Shown: positions 1 to 7,489 of the stretch, in pieces | Layout: the number at the start of each line of letters is the position of its first letter | How positions within the stretch are numbered: position 1 is the first letter of the stretch | Assembly: GCF_900177425.1 (NCBI RefSeq) | Contig: NZ_LT840184.1 | Span: 3,698,263 to 3,762,262, forward strand | DNA from: Paenibacillus uliginis N3/975 | GTDB lineage: Bacteria; Bacillota; Bacilli; Paenibacillales; Paenibacillaceae | DNA length: 64,000 bases | Direction of reading: 5' to 3' | Notes under the pieces: model-generated | What the model was told of the DNA's origin: nothing | The model's input: the letters and a program-made list of their open reading frames with translations, nothing else | The model's database searches: none | Translations under genes and position numbers: made by a program

Positions 1-1
1 G

Positions 2-439
2 CAAAATTCATCTTTAATCGAACTACAAGTATCGAAAGATTTCTCTCGTTCTTTCTTCATTGTTGAAGCGGAAGATCAAAATACGGCGACTGACATATTG
101 AATGCAGCTGGTATTTCAGTACAACTTGTAAAAGAAGTTCGTCTTGTTGGGAAAGAACTTGAAGATGTGAAGCAGAACAACGATGTGGTGAACTACTTGG
201 TTGAGTGGAATATACCGGAAAACATAACGATGGATCAATATTTGGCCAGAAAGAAAAAGAACTCTGTACATTATCAAGAAGTTCCAGAAGTAGCGTTTGC
301 AAGAACCTACGTGTGTGAAGATATGACAAAATGCCTCTGCTTCTACGATGCACCTGATGAGGCAGCTGTTAAGCGAGCACGCGAAGCTGTCCAAACACCC
401 ATTGATTCGATTACAGAAATTCTTACTGATGAGCGTTGA
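2..439 (+). CDS. DUF4242-family (nickel-binding-like ferredoxin fold) protein, 5' end missing
   Basis: The reading frame is open from base 2, so the true start lies outside the window; 145 codons are visible. From about visible residue 60 the protein reads as a DUF4242 domain, a small ferredoxin-like fold named after SCO4226-type nickel-binding proteins: the YLVEWNIPENIT strand, then an acidic segment with a Cys-x3-Cys (CEDMTKC), then CFYDAPDE and a helix beginning AAVKRAREA. The first 60 residues may be part of another copy of the same domain. A palindromic terminator follows directly. The physiological role of the family is not established, and nothing in the neighbourhood fixes it. Confidence 0.7.
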   Translation, partial: QNSSLIELQVSKDFSRSFFIVEAEDQNTATDILNAAGISVQLVKEVRLVGKELEDVKQNNDVVNYLVEWNIPENITMDQYLARKKKNSVHYQEVPEVAFARTYVCEDMTKCLCFYDAPDEAAVKRAREAVQTPIDSITEILTDER

Positions 440-455
440 GCGCAGAAACAGTCCG

Positions 456-499
456 AATAGAGGCAGTAAATCAGATATCTGATTTACTGCCTCTATTTT
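456..499. terminator. Intrinsic terminator after the DUF4242 gene
   Basis: A perfect 19-20 bp inverted repeat (AGAGGCAGTAAATC pairing with GATTTACTGCCTCT around an ATAT centre) is followed by TTTTC. It lies 17 bases after the stop codon at 439. Confidence 0.85.
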
Positions 500-545
500 C
501 AACAATGTTGCTATTCCTTCGAAAAATACAATGTCAAAACATGGA

Positions 546-576
546 TTGATGGTTGTTTTTTTCAATACAGTATAAT
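546..576 (+). promoter_or_regulatory. Candidate SigA promoter of the acyl-CoA dehydrogenase-like gene
   Basis: A -35-like TTGATG (546-551), a long 19-base spacer and a consensus -10 TATAAT (571-576) lie between the upstream terminator and the gene. The predicted 5' leader is about 60 bases. The spacer is longer than ideal, hence moderate confidence. Confidence 0.45.
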
Positions 577-642
577 AAAATAACTTAAAACCAACTAAAT
601 TGATGGGAAATAATTATTTTAACCACAACAGGAGTGGTAATT

Positions 643-1704
643 ATGTTTAGAAACGTTGTCGAAAAGAGGCACACGCTCGAAAGGGTAATTGAAGAAGAGT
701 TAAAACCTTATGTGAAAAAAATAGATGTTGAGGCTTATTATGCAGATCGCTTTCTAAGAAAACTTGGGGAAGCTGGATTGCTGTCATCCACGAATAAGTC
801 TCAACAGGAAATTTTATTGAGTGAGATGCGTGTGGTAGAAGAAACCGCAAAAATATGCATGACCACTGCTTTTTGCCTCTGGTGCCACCTTGCTGCTCTA
901 ACTTATGTACGCCATACAAGTAATGAAACATTGAAAAATAAGTTTCTGTCATCACTCGAGAGTGGGGATATTTTAGGCGGAACAGGCCTGTCCAACCCGA
1001 TGAAATATTATGCTGGACTTGAAAAACTGTACTTAAATGCGAAACCGACAGAGGGTGGTTATATTCTTTCCGGTGTTCTCCCCTCTGTTTCCAATCTTGG
1101 TGAGAAGCAGCATTGGTTTGGTGTTATTGCGGGTGTTGATGAGAACAAGCTCATTATGTGTTTCATCCCTTGTGATGCAGAAGGATTAAAACTGAAAGAA
1201 AAAGTCGAGTATCTTGGCGTCAATGGTAGTGCAACATATGCTTGCTCCTTTAATGAAGTATTTGTGCCTAATGAATTGGTTTTGTCTGAAAATGCATCTG
1301 CGTTTGTGGAACAGATTCGGCCCGCCTTCATTTCATATCAAATTCCACTTGGCCTCGGTGTGACACAAGCTTCAATCTCTTCGATTGAAAAAGTGGGGCA
1401 AAAGCAAAACGGCTGTAATCGTTTCCTAAAAAAACAATCATGTGACTTGCAAGAGGCCGAACGTCAATTACAGGAAAAGGTTAAAGACTTGTTCAGTAAT
1501 GAAACGCTGAATTGGAAAGAGGTTGCTCGAATTCGCCTTGAAACCGTATATCTTACACTTGAAGCTGTTCAAGCCAGTATGCTTCACAATGGTAGTGCAG
1601 GATATTTAAGAGACAGCGCACCCTCACGCAGACTTCGCGAAGCATATTTCTTTGCCAACTTAACACCAACCGTGAAACACTTGGAAAAAGTTCTTCATTC
1701 ATAA
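643..1704 (+). CDS. Acyl-CoA dehydrogenase-like flavoprotein
   Basis: The 353-residue product has the acyl-CoA dehydrogenase arrangement: an N-terminal helical domain, a central beta region (GGTGLSNPMKYYAG, then a strand-rich stretch to about residue 200) and a C-terminal four-helix region ending in a Leu/Arg-rich helix. The family oxidises acyl-CoA thioesters with FAD or uses related flavin chemistry; the substrate cannot be read from sequence. I chose ATG at 643. The in-frame GTG at 634 overlaps the SD core (AGGAG, 630-634), whereas 643 is spaced 8 bases from it. It is a single-gene unit with its own promoter and a strong terminator. No beta-oxidation genes are nearby, so a degradative or biosynthetic side role is possible. 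Confidence 0.75.
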   Translation: MFRNVVEKRHTLERVIEEELKPYVKKIDVEAYYADRFLRKLGEAGLLSSTNKSQQEILLSEMRVVEETAKICMTTAFCLWCHLAALTYVRHTSNETLKNKFLSSLESGDILGGTGLSNPMKYYAGLEKLYLNAKPTEGGYILSGVLPSVSNLGEKQHWFGVIAGVDENKLIMCFIPCDAEGLKLKEKVEYLGVNGSATYACSFNEVFVPNELVLSENASAFVEQIRPAFISYQIPLGLGVTQASISSIEKVGQKQNGCNRFLKKQSCDLQEAERQLQEKVKDLFSNETLNWKEVARIRLETVYLTLEAVQASMLHNGSAGYLRDSAPSRRLREAYFFANLTPTVKHLEKVLHS

Positions 1705-1765
1705 AAGAAAGTCATTCGTAGCATCATCTTTATGGACTTTAAACTAGCACTTTCATGAAATAATT

Positions 1766-1810
1766 AAATCCTAATTTCTCAGTATCGTAAGCGAGAAATT
1801 AGGATTTTTT
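1766..1810. terminator. Bidirectional terminator between convergent genes
   Basis: A 15 bp perfect stem (AAATCCTAATTTCTC with GAGAAATTAGGATTT) is followed by T residues on both strands. It separates the plus-strand gene ending at 1704 from the minus-strand gene ending at 1822. Confidence 0.85.
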
Positions 1811-1821
1811 ATAACCTTCGG

Positions 1822-2442
1822 TTATGAGATTTTCAAGAGAAGTTCTTCCCTCGCCTGTATTAACCATGGATGTACTAACTTTAGCTTGTTTCTTTGGTCC
1901 CAAATGTGATTAAGATAAATCATAATAGCTTGGTCTATCTCATTTTCGTACACTTTTGTTCTCATTTCTTGTAGGTATGTATGTTCCCCCGGTAATTCCC
2001 AAGAGATCTTATCCGAGACAAACAAAATCTTATCTGTCGTTGTGGCATTGGACTTATGGGTTGTATGGCTTTCGATAGCACTCAGCACCTCATCATCTGT
2101 TATGTTAAAAATCTCTTGGGCCATACATTTAGAAAGTTTCTGATGAACGCTTCTACTATACTTACGTTCCTCATCAAGTATTTCAATAGATAGTTCTTCA
2201 GCTGCATTTAACATTTTAGAGACAGGAATGACATTACTAATATCATGCAAGAGGGACGCTTGAATAACCTTATCTGGATCTATCTCAAATCGTTCTGCAA
2301 TACGTTTTGCCTCATCGGCGACATTTAATGTATGTTCCAGAGTTCTCTGGTCATTATTCAGAGTAAAAAACAAAGTTATATCCTGATACAGATCACCAGT
2401 TAAATTAAATCCTTCGATATATACATTGAAAATATTGTTCAT
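1822..2442 (-). CDS. YqeK-like HD-domain hydrolase
   Basis: This 206-residue protein carries an HD phosphohydrolase domain: the first His in RTLEHTLNVA (about residue 37), the metal-binding LLHDIS (about residue 65), a later SHTTHKSN segment and a Lys/Asp site in KILFVSDKISWE. The pattern matches the YqeK family, which cleaves diadenosine tetraphosphate symmetrically to two ADP, but the usual partner genes (nadD, rsfS) are absent here. It is therefore probably a paralogue rather than the housekeeping yqeK. ATG at 2442 is preceded by AAAGGGAG at 7 bases. It is a monocistronic gene facing the acyl-CoA dehydrogenase-like gene. Confidence 0.75.
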   Translation of the reverse strand: MNNIFNVYIEGFNLTGDLYQDITLFFTLNNDQRTLEHTLNVADEAKRIAERFEIDPDKVIQASLLHDISNVIPVSKMLNAAEELSIEILDEERKYSRSVHQKLSKCMAQEIFNITDDEVLSAIESHTTHKSNATTTDKILFVSDKISWELPGEHTYLQEMRTKVYENEIDQAIMIYLNHIWDQRNKLKLVHPWLIQAREELLLKIS

Positions 2443-2611
2443 ATGTTCGCTCCCTTTGCATTACTAGATTTCCCCCTTTATTTCGTTTGAAACTGGAACG
2501 TAAGTACTTATTAAATACAAAATTGGTTTATTGTTGTTAATTTTTAAGGATTTGGTTTAAAATTCATGCGTTTTCGCTCCTAATATATATACCCCGTTTT
2601 TCTGTATGATC

Positions 2612-2687
2612 TGTTAAAATGAAAGGGCGAGTGAACCCGGCAAAAGTTTCTCGCCCAAAGTCGATTGTTTATACAATCGGCTTTTTT
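2612..2687 (+). ncRNA. Candidate small structured RNA with intrinsic terminator (no ORF)
   Basis: A GGGCGAG (2625-2631) / CTCGCCC (2650-2656) stem is followed at once by a second hairpin, AAGTCGATTG / CAATCGGCTT (2658-2683), with a T-run to 2687. No gene lies upstream on the plus strand (the neighbours are minus-strand), so the terminator has no known client. A loose -10 (TAAAAT) sits just before the first stem. It does not match any riboswitch class I recognise. Confidence 0.35.
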
Positions 2688-2708
2688 AATTGTTCTCCTA
2701 CCAACCTA

Positions 2709-2855
2709 TTATACTGGATTAATTAATTCATCTAATAGGATAGATTGCTTGATTACAGCAGGATGCCCAAATTCAGCACTATGCTTCTTTGCCAACTCAT
2801 GAAGCCGAGTCCTTGCATATTCAATCCGTAATTTCAAGAGCATTTTTGTTGTCAT
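2709..2855 (-). CDS. Spo0E-family aspartyl-phosphate phosphatase (48 residues)
   Basis: Short gene: ATG at 2855, stop TAA at 2709-2711, preceded by a strong AAAGGAGG about 10 bases upstream. The protein starts MTTKMLLKLRIEYARTRLHE and ends ILLDELINPV. The two-helix layout with an S-x-x-L-D-x-L-I signature (SILLDELI) is that of Spo0E-like phosphatases, which remove phosphate from Spo0A~P and so delay sporulation. The second signature residue is I rather than the more usual Q (SQELD), so activity is likely but not certain. The minus strand downstream has no clear T-run terminator; the hairpin at 2658-2687 works in the other direction. Confidence 0.75.
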   Translation of the reverse strand: MTTKMLLKLRIEYARTRLHELAKKHSAEFGHPAVIKQSILLDELINPV

Positions 2856-2948
2856 AAAACCCAAACCTCCTTTGTAATATTTTAGGATATACTTTCAAAT
2901 AATAGCATTATATTTTAACGGCAGAGAAGAATGATTAATTAATACAGT

Positions 2949-3111
2949 TTGACACGGCACAAATCAGTCATATTTATTATGGTATACATGAAAATTGACT
3001 TGTAAGGGTCGAGAAATAATCCCCCTTACCCAACCTATAGCAGAGGTTTAAACAATTTAGATTGACGATTTTAGGGGCTATAACCGTTGAGAGCGGTTAT
3101 AGTCTTTTTTA
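2949..3111 (+). ncRNA. Second candidate orphan structured RNA with promoter and terminator
   Basis: A TTGACA (2949-2954) with an 18-base spacer to TTTATT suggests a promoter. Downstream are a GTAAGGG / CCCTTAC hairpin (3002-3029) and an 11 bp terminator stem (3076-3086 with 3094-3104) followed by six T. No ORF with an SD site is present between them. The architecture repeats that of the unit at 2612-2687: a short GC stem, then a terminator. I do not recognise the RNA. Confidence 0.35.
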
Positions 3112-3546
3112 TGGTTTGTCCAGCTTACATGCAATCGCATTCCAGGCAAGGAGATCCTAGCTTCGTGGTTTTCCCCTGCCTATTCAATTTCACAGCCGTT
3201 TCGAGAAAAAGATCCTTTCCATCAAAAAGAACCGGCGGTATGCCGGTTCTCTCCTTCTTTCCATGGATCAGCTCCACAAGCACGATGATGCAGCGAAGCG
3301 GCATCATCGTGCTGCCCTTCTGTATGGCTGCTTGATGATGAGTGTAGCAGTGCGGAGCAATTCATGATGCCGCCATGCCTTTCCGATCCTACCCGCAGCG
3401 TCGTTGATCTTGGCTCCGTGCGGGGTGTGAAGCGAGGGGCAGGAACGTAGAGCGCCTAGGTAACCCCGCACAAAAGGGAGTTTTAATTCACAATTAAGAT
3501 AAAATGATCCTTTTCATGAAAATAAGTGACCATGGCTATTTACTAA
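3112..3546. other. Gene-free stretch with short GC-richer hairpins
   Basis: ORFs exist on both strands here but none has an SD site or recognisable protein. There is a hairpin at 3229-3250 (AGAACCGGC / GCCGGTTCT) without a T-run, and an inverted pair GTGCGGGGT / ACCCCGCAC (about 3418-3471). It may be a decayed insertion or gene remnant; I see no gene. Confidence 0.4.
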
Positions 3547-3599
3547 GAAATTAAAACAGCCAAACGATTGAAACAATACGCTTGGCCGTTTTAATTTCT
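3547..3599. terminator. Long bidirectional hairpin terminator
   Basis: A 20 bp imperfect stem starts GAAATTAAAAC and closes with GTTTTAATTTC around a 12-base loop. It lies just after the stop codon of the minus-strand secreted-protein gene. Confidence 0.7.
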
Positions 3600-3609
3600 A
3601 TCCATTTTA

Positions 3610-3972
3610 CTAATAGACTTGATTCAAACTAATAGGTCCTAGACTACCATAAGATCCTTGGAATTCTCCTTTAAGGACATAAGTTCCTGGACTAAGATAA
3701 CCTACTGAATACTCGACAGGACTTGAAGAGGTTGGCCCAATATTTGCGGTAATCGAGAAGACTTTATTAAGTTGACCGGAGGGCCCTTTGGAATAAAGCG
3801 ATAACTCAACGGTTTCATTCGTAGAGCTCCAAAGTCCAACACTTAATTTATATTGAGCAGATTGGCTAACTGTCAAATCATGTGATGTTGCAGTATAGGC
3901 AGCAAATGCGCTAGTAGAGAAAGAGAAGCACGCTAGTAATAAGATCATCACTATTTTTTTCATTAAATTCAC
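3610..3972 (-). CDS. Small secreted protein of unknown function
   Basis: The 120-residue product has a clear Sec signal peptide: MNLMKK, a hydrophobic core ILLLACFSFS and a probable cleavage after AFA (about residue 24). The mature part is about 95 residues of alternating polar and hydrophobic residues with many Ser, Thr, Tyr and Gly (LSVGLWSSTN, YLSPGTYVLKGEF), which suggests a small all-beta, jelly-roll-like domain. I do not recognise the family. ATG at 3972 follows GGGAGGTG. It is a monocistronic gene ended by the hairpin at 3547-3599. Confidence 0.65.
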   Translation of the reverse strand: MNLMKKIVMILLLACFSFSTSAFAAYTATSHDLTVSQSAQYKLSVGLWSSTNETVELSLYSKGPSGQLNKVFSITANIGPTSSSPVEYSVGYLSPGTYVLKGEFQGSYGSLGPISLNQVY

Positions 3973-4113
3973 CTCCCTTCTTGTTATGGAGTATCAGTAG
4001 AGAAAAGGTATGTGGTCAGATTAAAAAGTAATATTTTAACTATTATATCAAAATCATGATTTAATGCATATATATTAAATTTCTGAATTATAAATTCCCA
4101 TTCCTCCATGAAA

Positions 4114-4776
4114 TTAGCAATCCATTTTGGTTTCTTTCCGGGGAAACTGTATACCCCAATCATGAAATAATGTTATTAATTCTTTGGTTGTGTTGGCAAT
4201 AAACTTATCTACTACTTCTTCCGAAAAATAAATCGGCTTAATCTTAGGCTCATTCCCAACGTCCTGAAGCCATCCTATCTTTAAATCTCTATATTGATTT
4301 ACTTCGTTCTCCGTAACTAATGGTTGTTCTGTAAATGCTTCTGACTGCTGCAATCTATGAATCGCGTTGTGAGCTCCCTTCTCGGATCTCAACAAATTAA
4401 ACTCTAATTGACTCATTTCACGATTATATGTTTGCCGAATCTCTTTTTTATCTCCGCGGTATTCTCTTTCAAATTCAACATAAACACTCTCAGTCCACCT
4501 TAAATCTGCGTAAATATGAGCAAAGTAACCCAGGATAAAATCCTTCCAATTTTGTTCCGTGTTAACACTCAAATAACGCAAACAGTTCTTTTTTATAATC
4601 TCGACATCTGGAAGTATGTCTTCACTCACAAAATGAGTAACTCCTTTTTCTTTTCTGGTCACATGTTCTCTCATATGTATCGCGTCTGGTGCAATACTGC
4701 CCAATAAAAAATGAGGAGAAGGATTGGATAGAGACAGTCGTATAGCAATTGCAAAATGAACCATTGGCCAAGGCAA
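4114..4776 (-). CDS. Zinc-dependent phospholipase C-like family protein
   Basis: The N-terminus MPWPMVHFAIA, then HFLLGSIAPDAIHMRE, a TH at about residue 47 and LGYFAHIYADLRW (about residues 83-95) give the His/Asp pattern of the Zn-dependent PLC superfamily (PF00882-like), all-helical metal-binding hydrolases. There is no signal peptide, so the protein is cytosolic and its real substrate is unknown. The start is TTG at 4776: AAAGGAGG lies 9 bases upstream, while the next ATG (residue 5) is about 21 bases away. The length (220 aa) is typical of the uncharacterised Bacillales members. Confidence 0.6.
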   Translation of the reverse strand: MPWPMVHFAIAIRLSLSNPSPHFLLGSIAPDAIHMREHVTRKEKGVTHFVSEDILPDVEIIKKNCLRYLSVNTEQNWKDFILGYFAHIYADLRWTESVYVEFEREYRGDKKEIRQTYNREMSQLEFNLLRSEKGAHNAIHRLQQSEAFTEQPLVTENEVNQYRDLKIGWLQDVGNEPKIKPIYFSEEVVDKFIANTTKELITLFHDWGIQFPRKETKMDC

Positions 4777-5131
4777 TTGTACTTACCTCCTTTATATTAC
4801 TTCAATCGAAAAAAATTCTTATAACGCATTGCGTTAATCTTGCGCACCTATTGTATCTCGTTATTTCAGTCACAGAGACTTCGTCAGTAACCAGCTGTAT
4901 GTTCCGGATTTGAATAAGTCTCATTCATTACAAAGTGTGCCATGAAGAAACAGTATCAATGGCCATTGCTCATGATGATGATCATCCTATTCTCGTTCTG
5001 CTCAAAATACTGATTGTGAACTGGGATAGCTATTTTCACTCCTATCATATTTTCGATGTTAATAGTTTGTTATCCGAAGTTAGGCGAAGTACAGTCCGCA
5101 GTGATATTCTCGTTAATCTATTATTTTGTCT
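4777..5131. other. 355-base gene-free interval with a perfect palindrome at 4822-4836
   Basis: Only weak ORFs without SD sites occur. The one clear element is TAACGCATTGCGTTA (4822-4836), a perfect 15-base inverted repeat about 45 bases before the TTG start of the minus-strand gene at 4776. It is a plausible operator for a dimeric repressor. Nothing else is recognisable. Confidence 0.4.
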
Positions 5132-5662
5132 CTAAATCTCGTTATTACACAAAATACATCCATGACACGACAAGTATACTAGATGCTTCTCACATTTAGG
5201 ATATCCATAAGGTATGGTTGGATTTTCATCGTCCTCATCAATTTTTGACCACTCAAAATAATGATTCATATTAATAAGCTGTCTATTAAACGCGTCTATC
5301 ATTGTCTTAAAATGATCAAGTTTATCGATTACCCAGTCTTTTCGTGGCTCATAACTTAATCGATCCCAACCCATACCACGAGTAGCAGTAGTAATGGTTC
5401 GAATCAGAAACTCCTTTTCGGATATGAATTGATCCAAAGTCCACGGCATCTCATCAATATCAAAACCAACCGTACCTATTCCTACAACCGATTGATCTCG
5501 TTGAGCTAACCAAATGATCAGCTCTCTTTCACGATTATTCTCAGCAATGGTTGATCCGCTTATTACTAGGACTTCAATGAATACTGACGTTAATCCGTTA
5601 GACATCGATATCGAATCCATGATACCCCGTTGGTTTTTAGGCATCGATATTGTGTTTCCCAT
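5132..5662 (-). CDS. Hypothetical protein with C-terminal Cys/His cluster
   Basis: This 176-residue soluble protein is not one I recognise. The N-terminal half is hydrophobic/beta-like (TSVFIEVLVISGS, ELIIWLAQRDQSVVGIGTVGFD). The middle is basic-acidic helical (KDWVIDKLDHFKTMIDAFNRQ). The end holds C-x2-H and C-x2-C-x2-C (CEKH ... CHGCILC), which could bind one zinc ion. ATG at 5662 is preceded by AAAGGAG about 12 bases upstream. No operon partner is evident; the next minus-strand gene upstream, the HAD phosphatase, is 133 bases away. Confidence 0.55.
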   Translation of the reverse strand: MGNTISMPKNQRGIMDSISMSNGLTSVFIEVLVISGSTIAENNRERELIIWLAQRDQSVVGIGTVGFDIDEMPWTLDQFISEKEFLIRTITTATRGMGWDRLSYEPRKDWVIDKLDHFKTMIDAFNRQLINMNHYFEWSKIDEDDENPTIPYGYPKCEKHLVYLSCHGCILCNNEI

Positions 5663-5795
5663 ATATCATTTTGGCTCCTTTCACCTCTTAAATACTATAA
5701 TGGGCCAAAATTAACAAACCAAGCATCTTTAGAGTAATCATCCCACATAAATACATGTCCTCTGCCTTTATTTCGCTGTATCTGACTGAATTAAA

Positions 5796-6329
5796 TTATG
5801 TATCGCTCCTAAGAATCCATGTCACCGCATCTTGAATATGATCTGCAATGTAATCGGGTTCAACATCTATCCATCTGTCTCTAAACGTATTCAGGGATCC
5901 TTCCCCCCAGCCGGTCTTTACAAGTATTTTCTTAGCTCCAACAGCATGTGCAGCCATCATATCGGTATCTCCCACATCACCTATAACAACACATCTGGAC
6001 AAATCCAATCCATACTTTTCAGCTGCTGTTCGTAACATCCCTGGTTCCGGCTTTTTACAATCACATTTTTCGCTACTTCCATGTGGGCATATAAAAGCAT
6101 CATCAAAACCGTATTCATCAAACTGTCTTCTAAATTCCTCTATGGTAGCTTGTCCTCGTGAGATCCTGTGCTGATTCGTAAAAGCAAATACCTTTAACCC
6201 TGCTTCTTTCAGTTCATGAATCGCTTCTTGAGCACCTTGGTACAATATAAAATCTCTTGGATGAATAAAATGCCCCGTTCCACCAATAGTACCATCTCGA
6301 TCCATAAAAACAGCTTGATAACAATTCAT
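5796..6329 (-). CDS. HAD-IIIA hydrolase, GmhB/histidinol-phosphatase-like
   Basis: The protein has the HAD core: motif I MDRDGTI (nucleophile Asp and acid/base Asp), motif II TNQ (FAFTNQH), motif III Lys in KKPEPGML and motif IV GDVGDTDMMAA. Between II and III, C-x-H ... C-x-C (CPHGSSEKCDC) forms the structural zinc site typical of D-glycero-D-manno-heptose-1,7-bisphosphate phosphatase (GmhB) and the HisB phosphatase. No heptose or histidine genes are nearby, so the substrate is open. I chose ATG at 6329 (GGAGG 8 bases upstream) over the in-frame GTG at 6332. Confidence 0.8.
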   Translation of the reverse strand: MNCYQAVFMDRDGTIGGTGHFIHPRDFILYQGAQEAIHELKEAGLKVFAFTNQHRISRGQATIEEFRRQFDEYGFDDAFICPHGSSEKCDCKKPEPGMLRTAAEKYGLDLSRCVVIGDVGDTDMMAAHAVGAKKILVKTGWGEGSLNTFRDRWIDVEPDYIADHIQDAVTWILRSDT

Positions 6330-6431
6330 CACATATGCCTCCCACGGAATATCTTATTAAGATGCAATTACCGAGCTTTGTTGTCCTCTCGCCTTTGATT
6401 ATACATTGTTTCAAAACTTATCGGTACGCGC

Positions 6432-6454
6432 AAAAAACCGGCCATTTAGGCCGG
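6432..6454 (-). terminator. Terminator of the sugar ABC/dehydrogenase operon
   Basis: CCGGCC / GGCCGG stem followed by six T on the minus strand, about 55 bases after the stop codon at 6511. Confidence 0.8.
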
Positions 6455-6510
6455 AAATAAGAAATATCTTCGTCACTTTTACTTAATATTGGAATATTAT
6501 GCAAAGTAGC

Positions 6511-7473
6511 TCATATAATCATCACTGGTAAGCCAGTCTCCGCCGATTCATTGGCTGCCAGGGTTACTTCAAGTGTACGCATGACTTCTTCGTATGGGGC
6601 AAGGATCAGACTGTTATCTCCAGTCTCAATAGCGCGAATAAACGCATCATCCTGCTGCTTATAAAAATTTCCTGTTCCCTGCCACGTTGTCGATCTTCCC
6701 GGTTCCGTAATCGTAAGCTTCATGCCGTCAATTGTAAGACGGAAATCCCTGCCCATAATTTCGAACGACGAACGGTCATCTGGCTGCGGGAGAAAGCCGG
6801 TATCGATATGTCCCAGTGCTCCGGATGTGAAGACGAGATTAACGGAAGCGGCATCCGGCGTGGTAATACCCGGAACATCACTATTCAGCAGCAATGCCAT
6901 ATCTGCATACACTTTTCGAACGCCACCAGCCAAGTACACCATCAGATCCACATTATGCGTTGTCTGCTCGACAAGCTGACCTCCCGATTTGGCATGGTTG
7001 ATCCACCAAGCTGAAGGAGGCAAGCCGCCGAAACGATGTGCACGAACCATACCGATTTCTTTTCCAGCTAGATACTGTTTCGCACGCTGAACTGGTTCCA
7101 TGTATCTCAGACAATATCCTGTGCTTGTAAGGATTCCGGCCTCCGATATGATGGCTGCTTTCCTTCGGACCTCTGCCATGTCCAGACCAAGCGGCTTTTC
7201 CACAAGGAGATGGATGCCCTTTCGTGCAGCTTGCTCCTCGATATCATCGTGCGCAAATGGAGGTACACATACGAACAACGCATCCAAGTTCTCCCTCTCC
7301 AGCATGCTGCTCACCTGTGTGTACGCCGTTGCTCCATATTGATTGGCAGCCGTTTCAGCCAGATTCGGTACGATGTCGCATATGGCGACCAACTCTGCTC
7401 TCTCATTTGCATGAATATGCTTAAAATGTTCTGCAGCGATAACCCCTGCACCGACAACGCCTATGCGAATCAT
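6511..7473 (-). CDS. Gfo/Idh/MocA-family NAD(P)-dependent sugar dehydrogenase
   Basis: The 320-residue protein begins with the Rossmann motif GVVGAGVIA (GxGxxA, residues 5-13) and has VEKPLG at about residue 91, whose EKP lysine is the family's catalytic/cofactor residue. The C-terminal half is the GFO_IDH_MocA beta-sheet domain. Members oxidise or reduce sugars and inositols with NAD(P). It is the last gene of the operon with two permeases and a binding protein (16 bases after the binding-protein stop), so it probably acts on the imported sugar. ATG at 7473 follows AGGGGGA. Confidence 0.85.
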   Translation of the reverse strand: MIRIGVVGAGVIAAEHFKHIHANERAELVAICDIVPNLAETAANQYGATAYTQVSSMLERENLDALFVCVPPFAHDDIEEQAARKGIHLLVEKPLGLDMAEVRRKAAIISEAGILTSTGYCLRYMEPVQRAKQYLAGKEIGMVRAHRFGGLPPSAWWINHAKSGGQLVEQTTHNVDLMVYLAGGVRKVYADMALLLNSDVPGITTPDAASVNLVFTSGALGHIDTGFLPQPDDRSSFEIMGRDFRLTIDGMKLTITEPGRSTTWQGTGNFYKQQDDAFIRAIETGDNSLILAPYEEVMRTLEVTLAANESAETGLPVMII

Positions 7474-7489
7474 TGACAGTCCCCCTTGG

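Noticed and set aside
3087..3335. Overlapping ORFs on both strands (82 and 60 codons)
   Set aside because: No SD site, overlap with a terminator hairpin at the left end, no recognisable protein.
4935..5135. 66-codon plus-strand ORF and a 30-codon minus-strand frame in the same interval
   Set aside because: Neither has an SD at a sensible distance or recognisable sequence.
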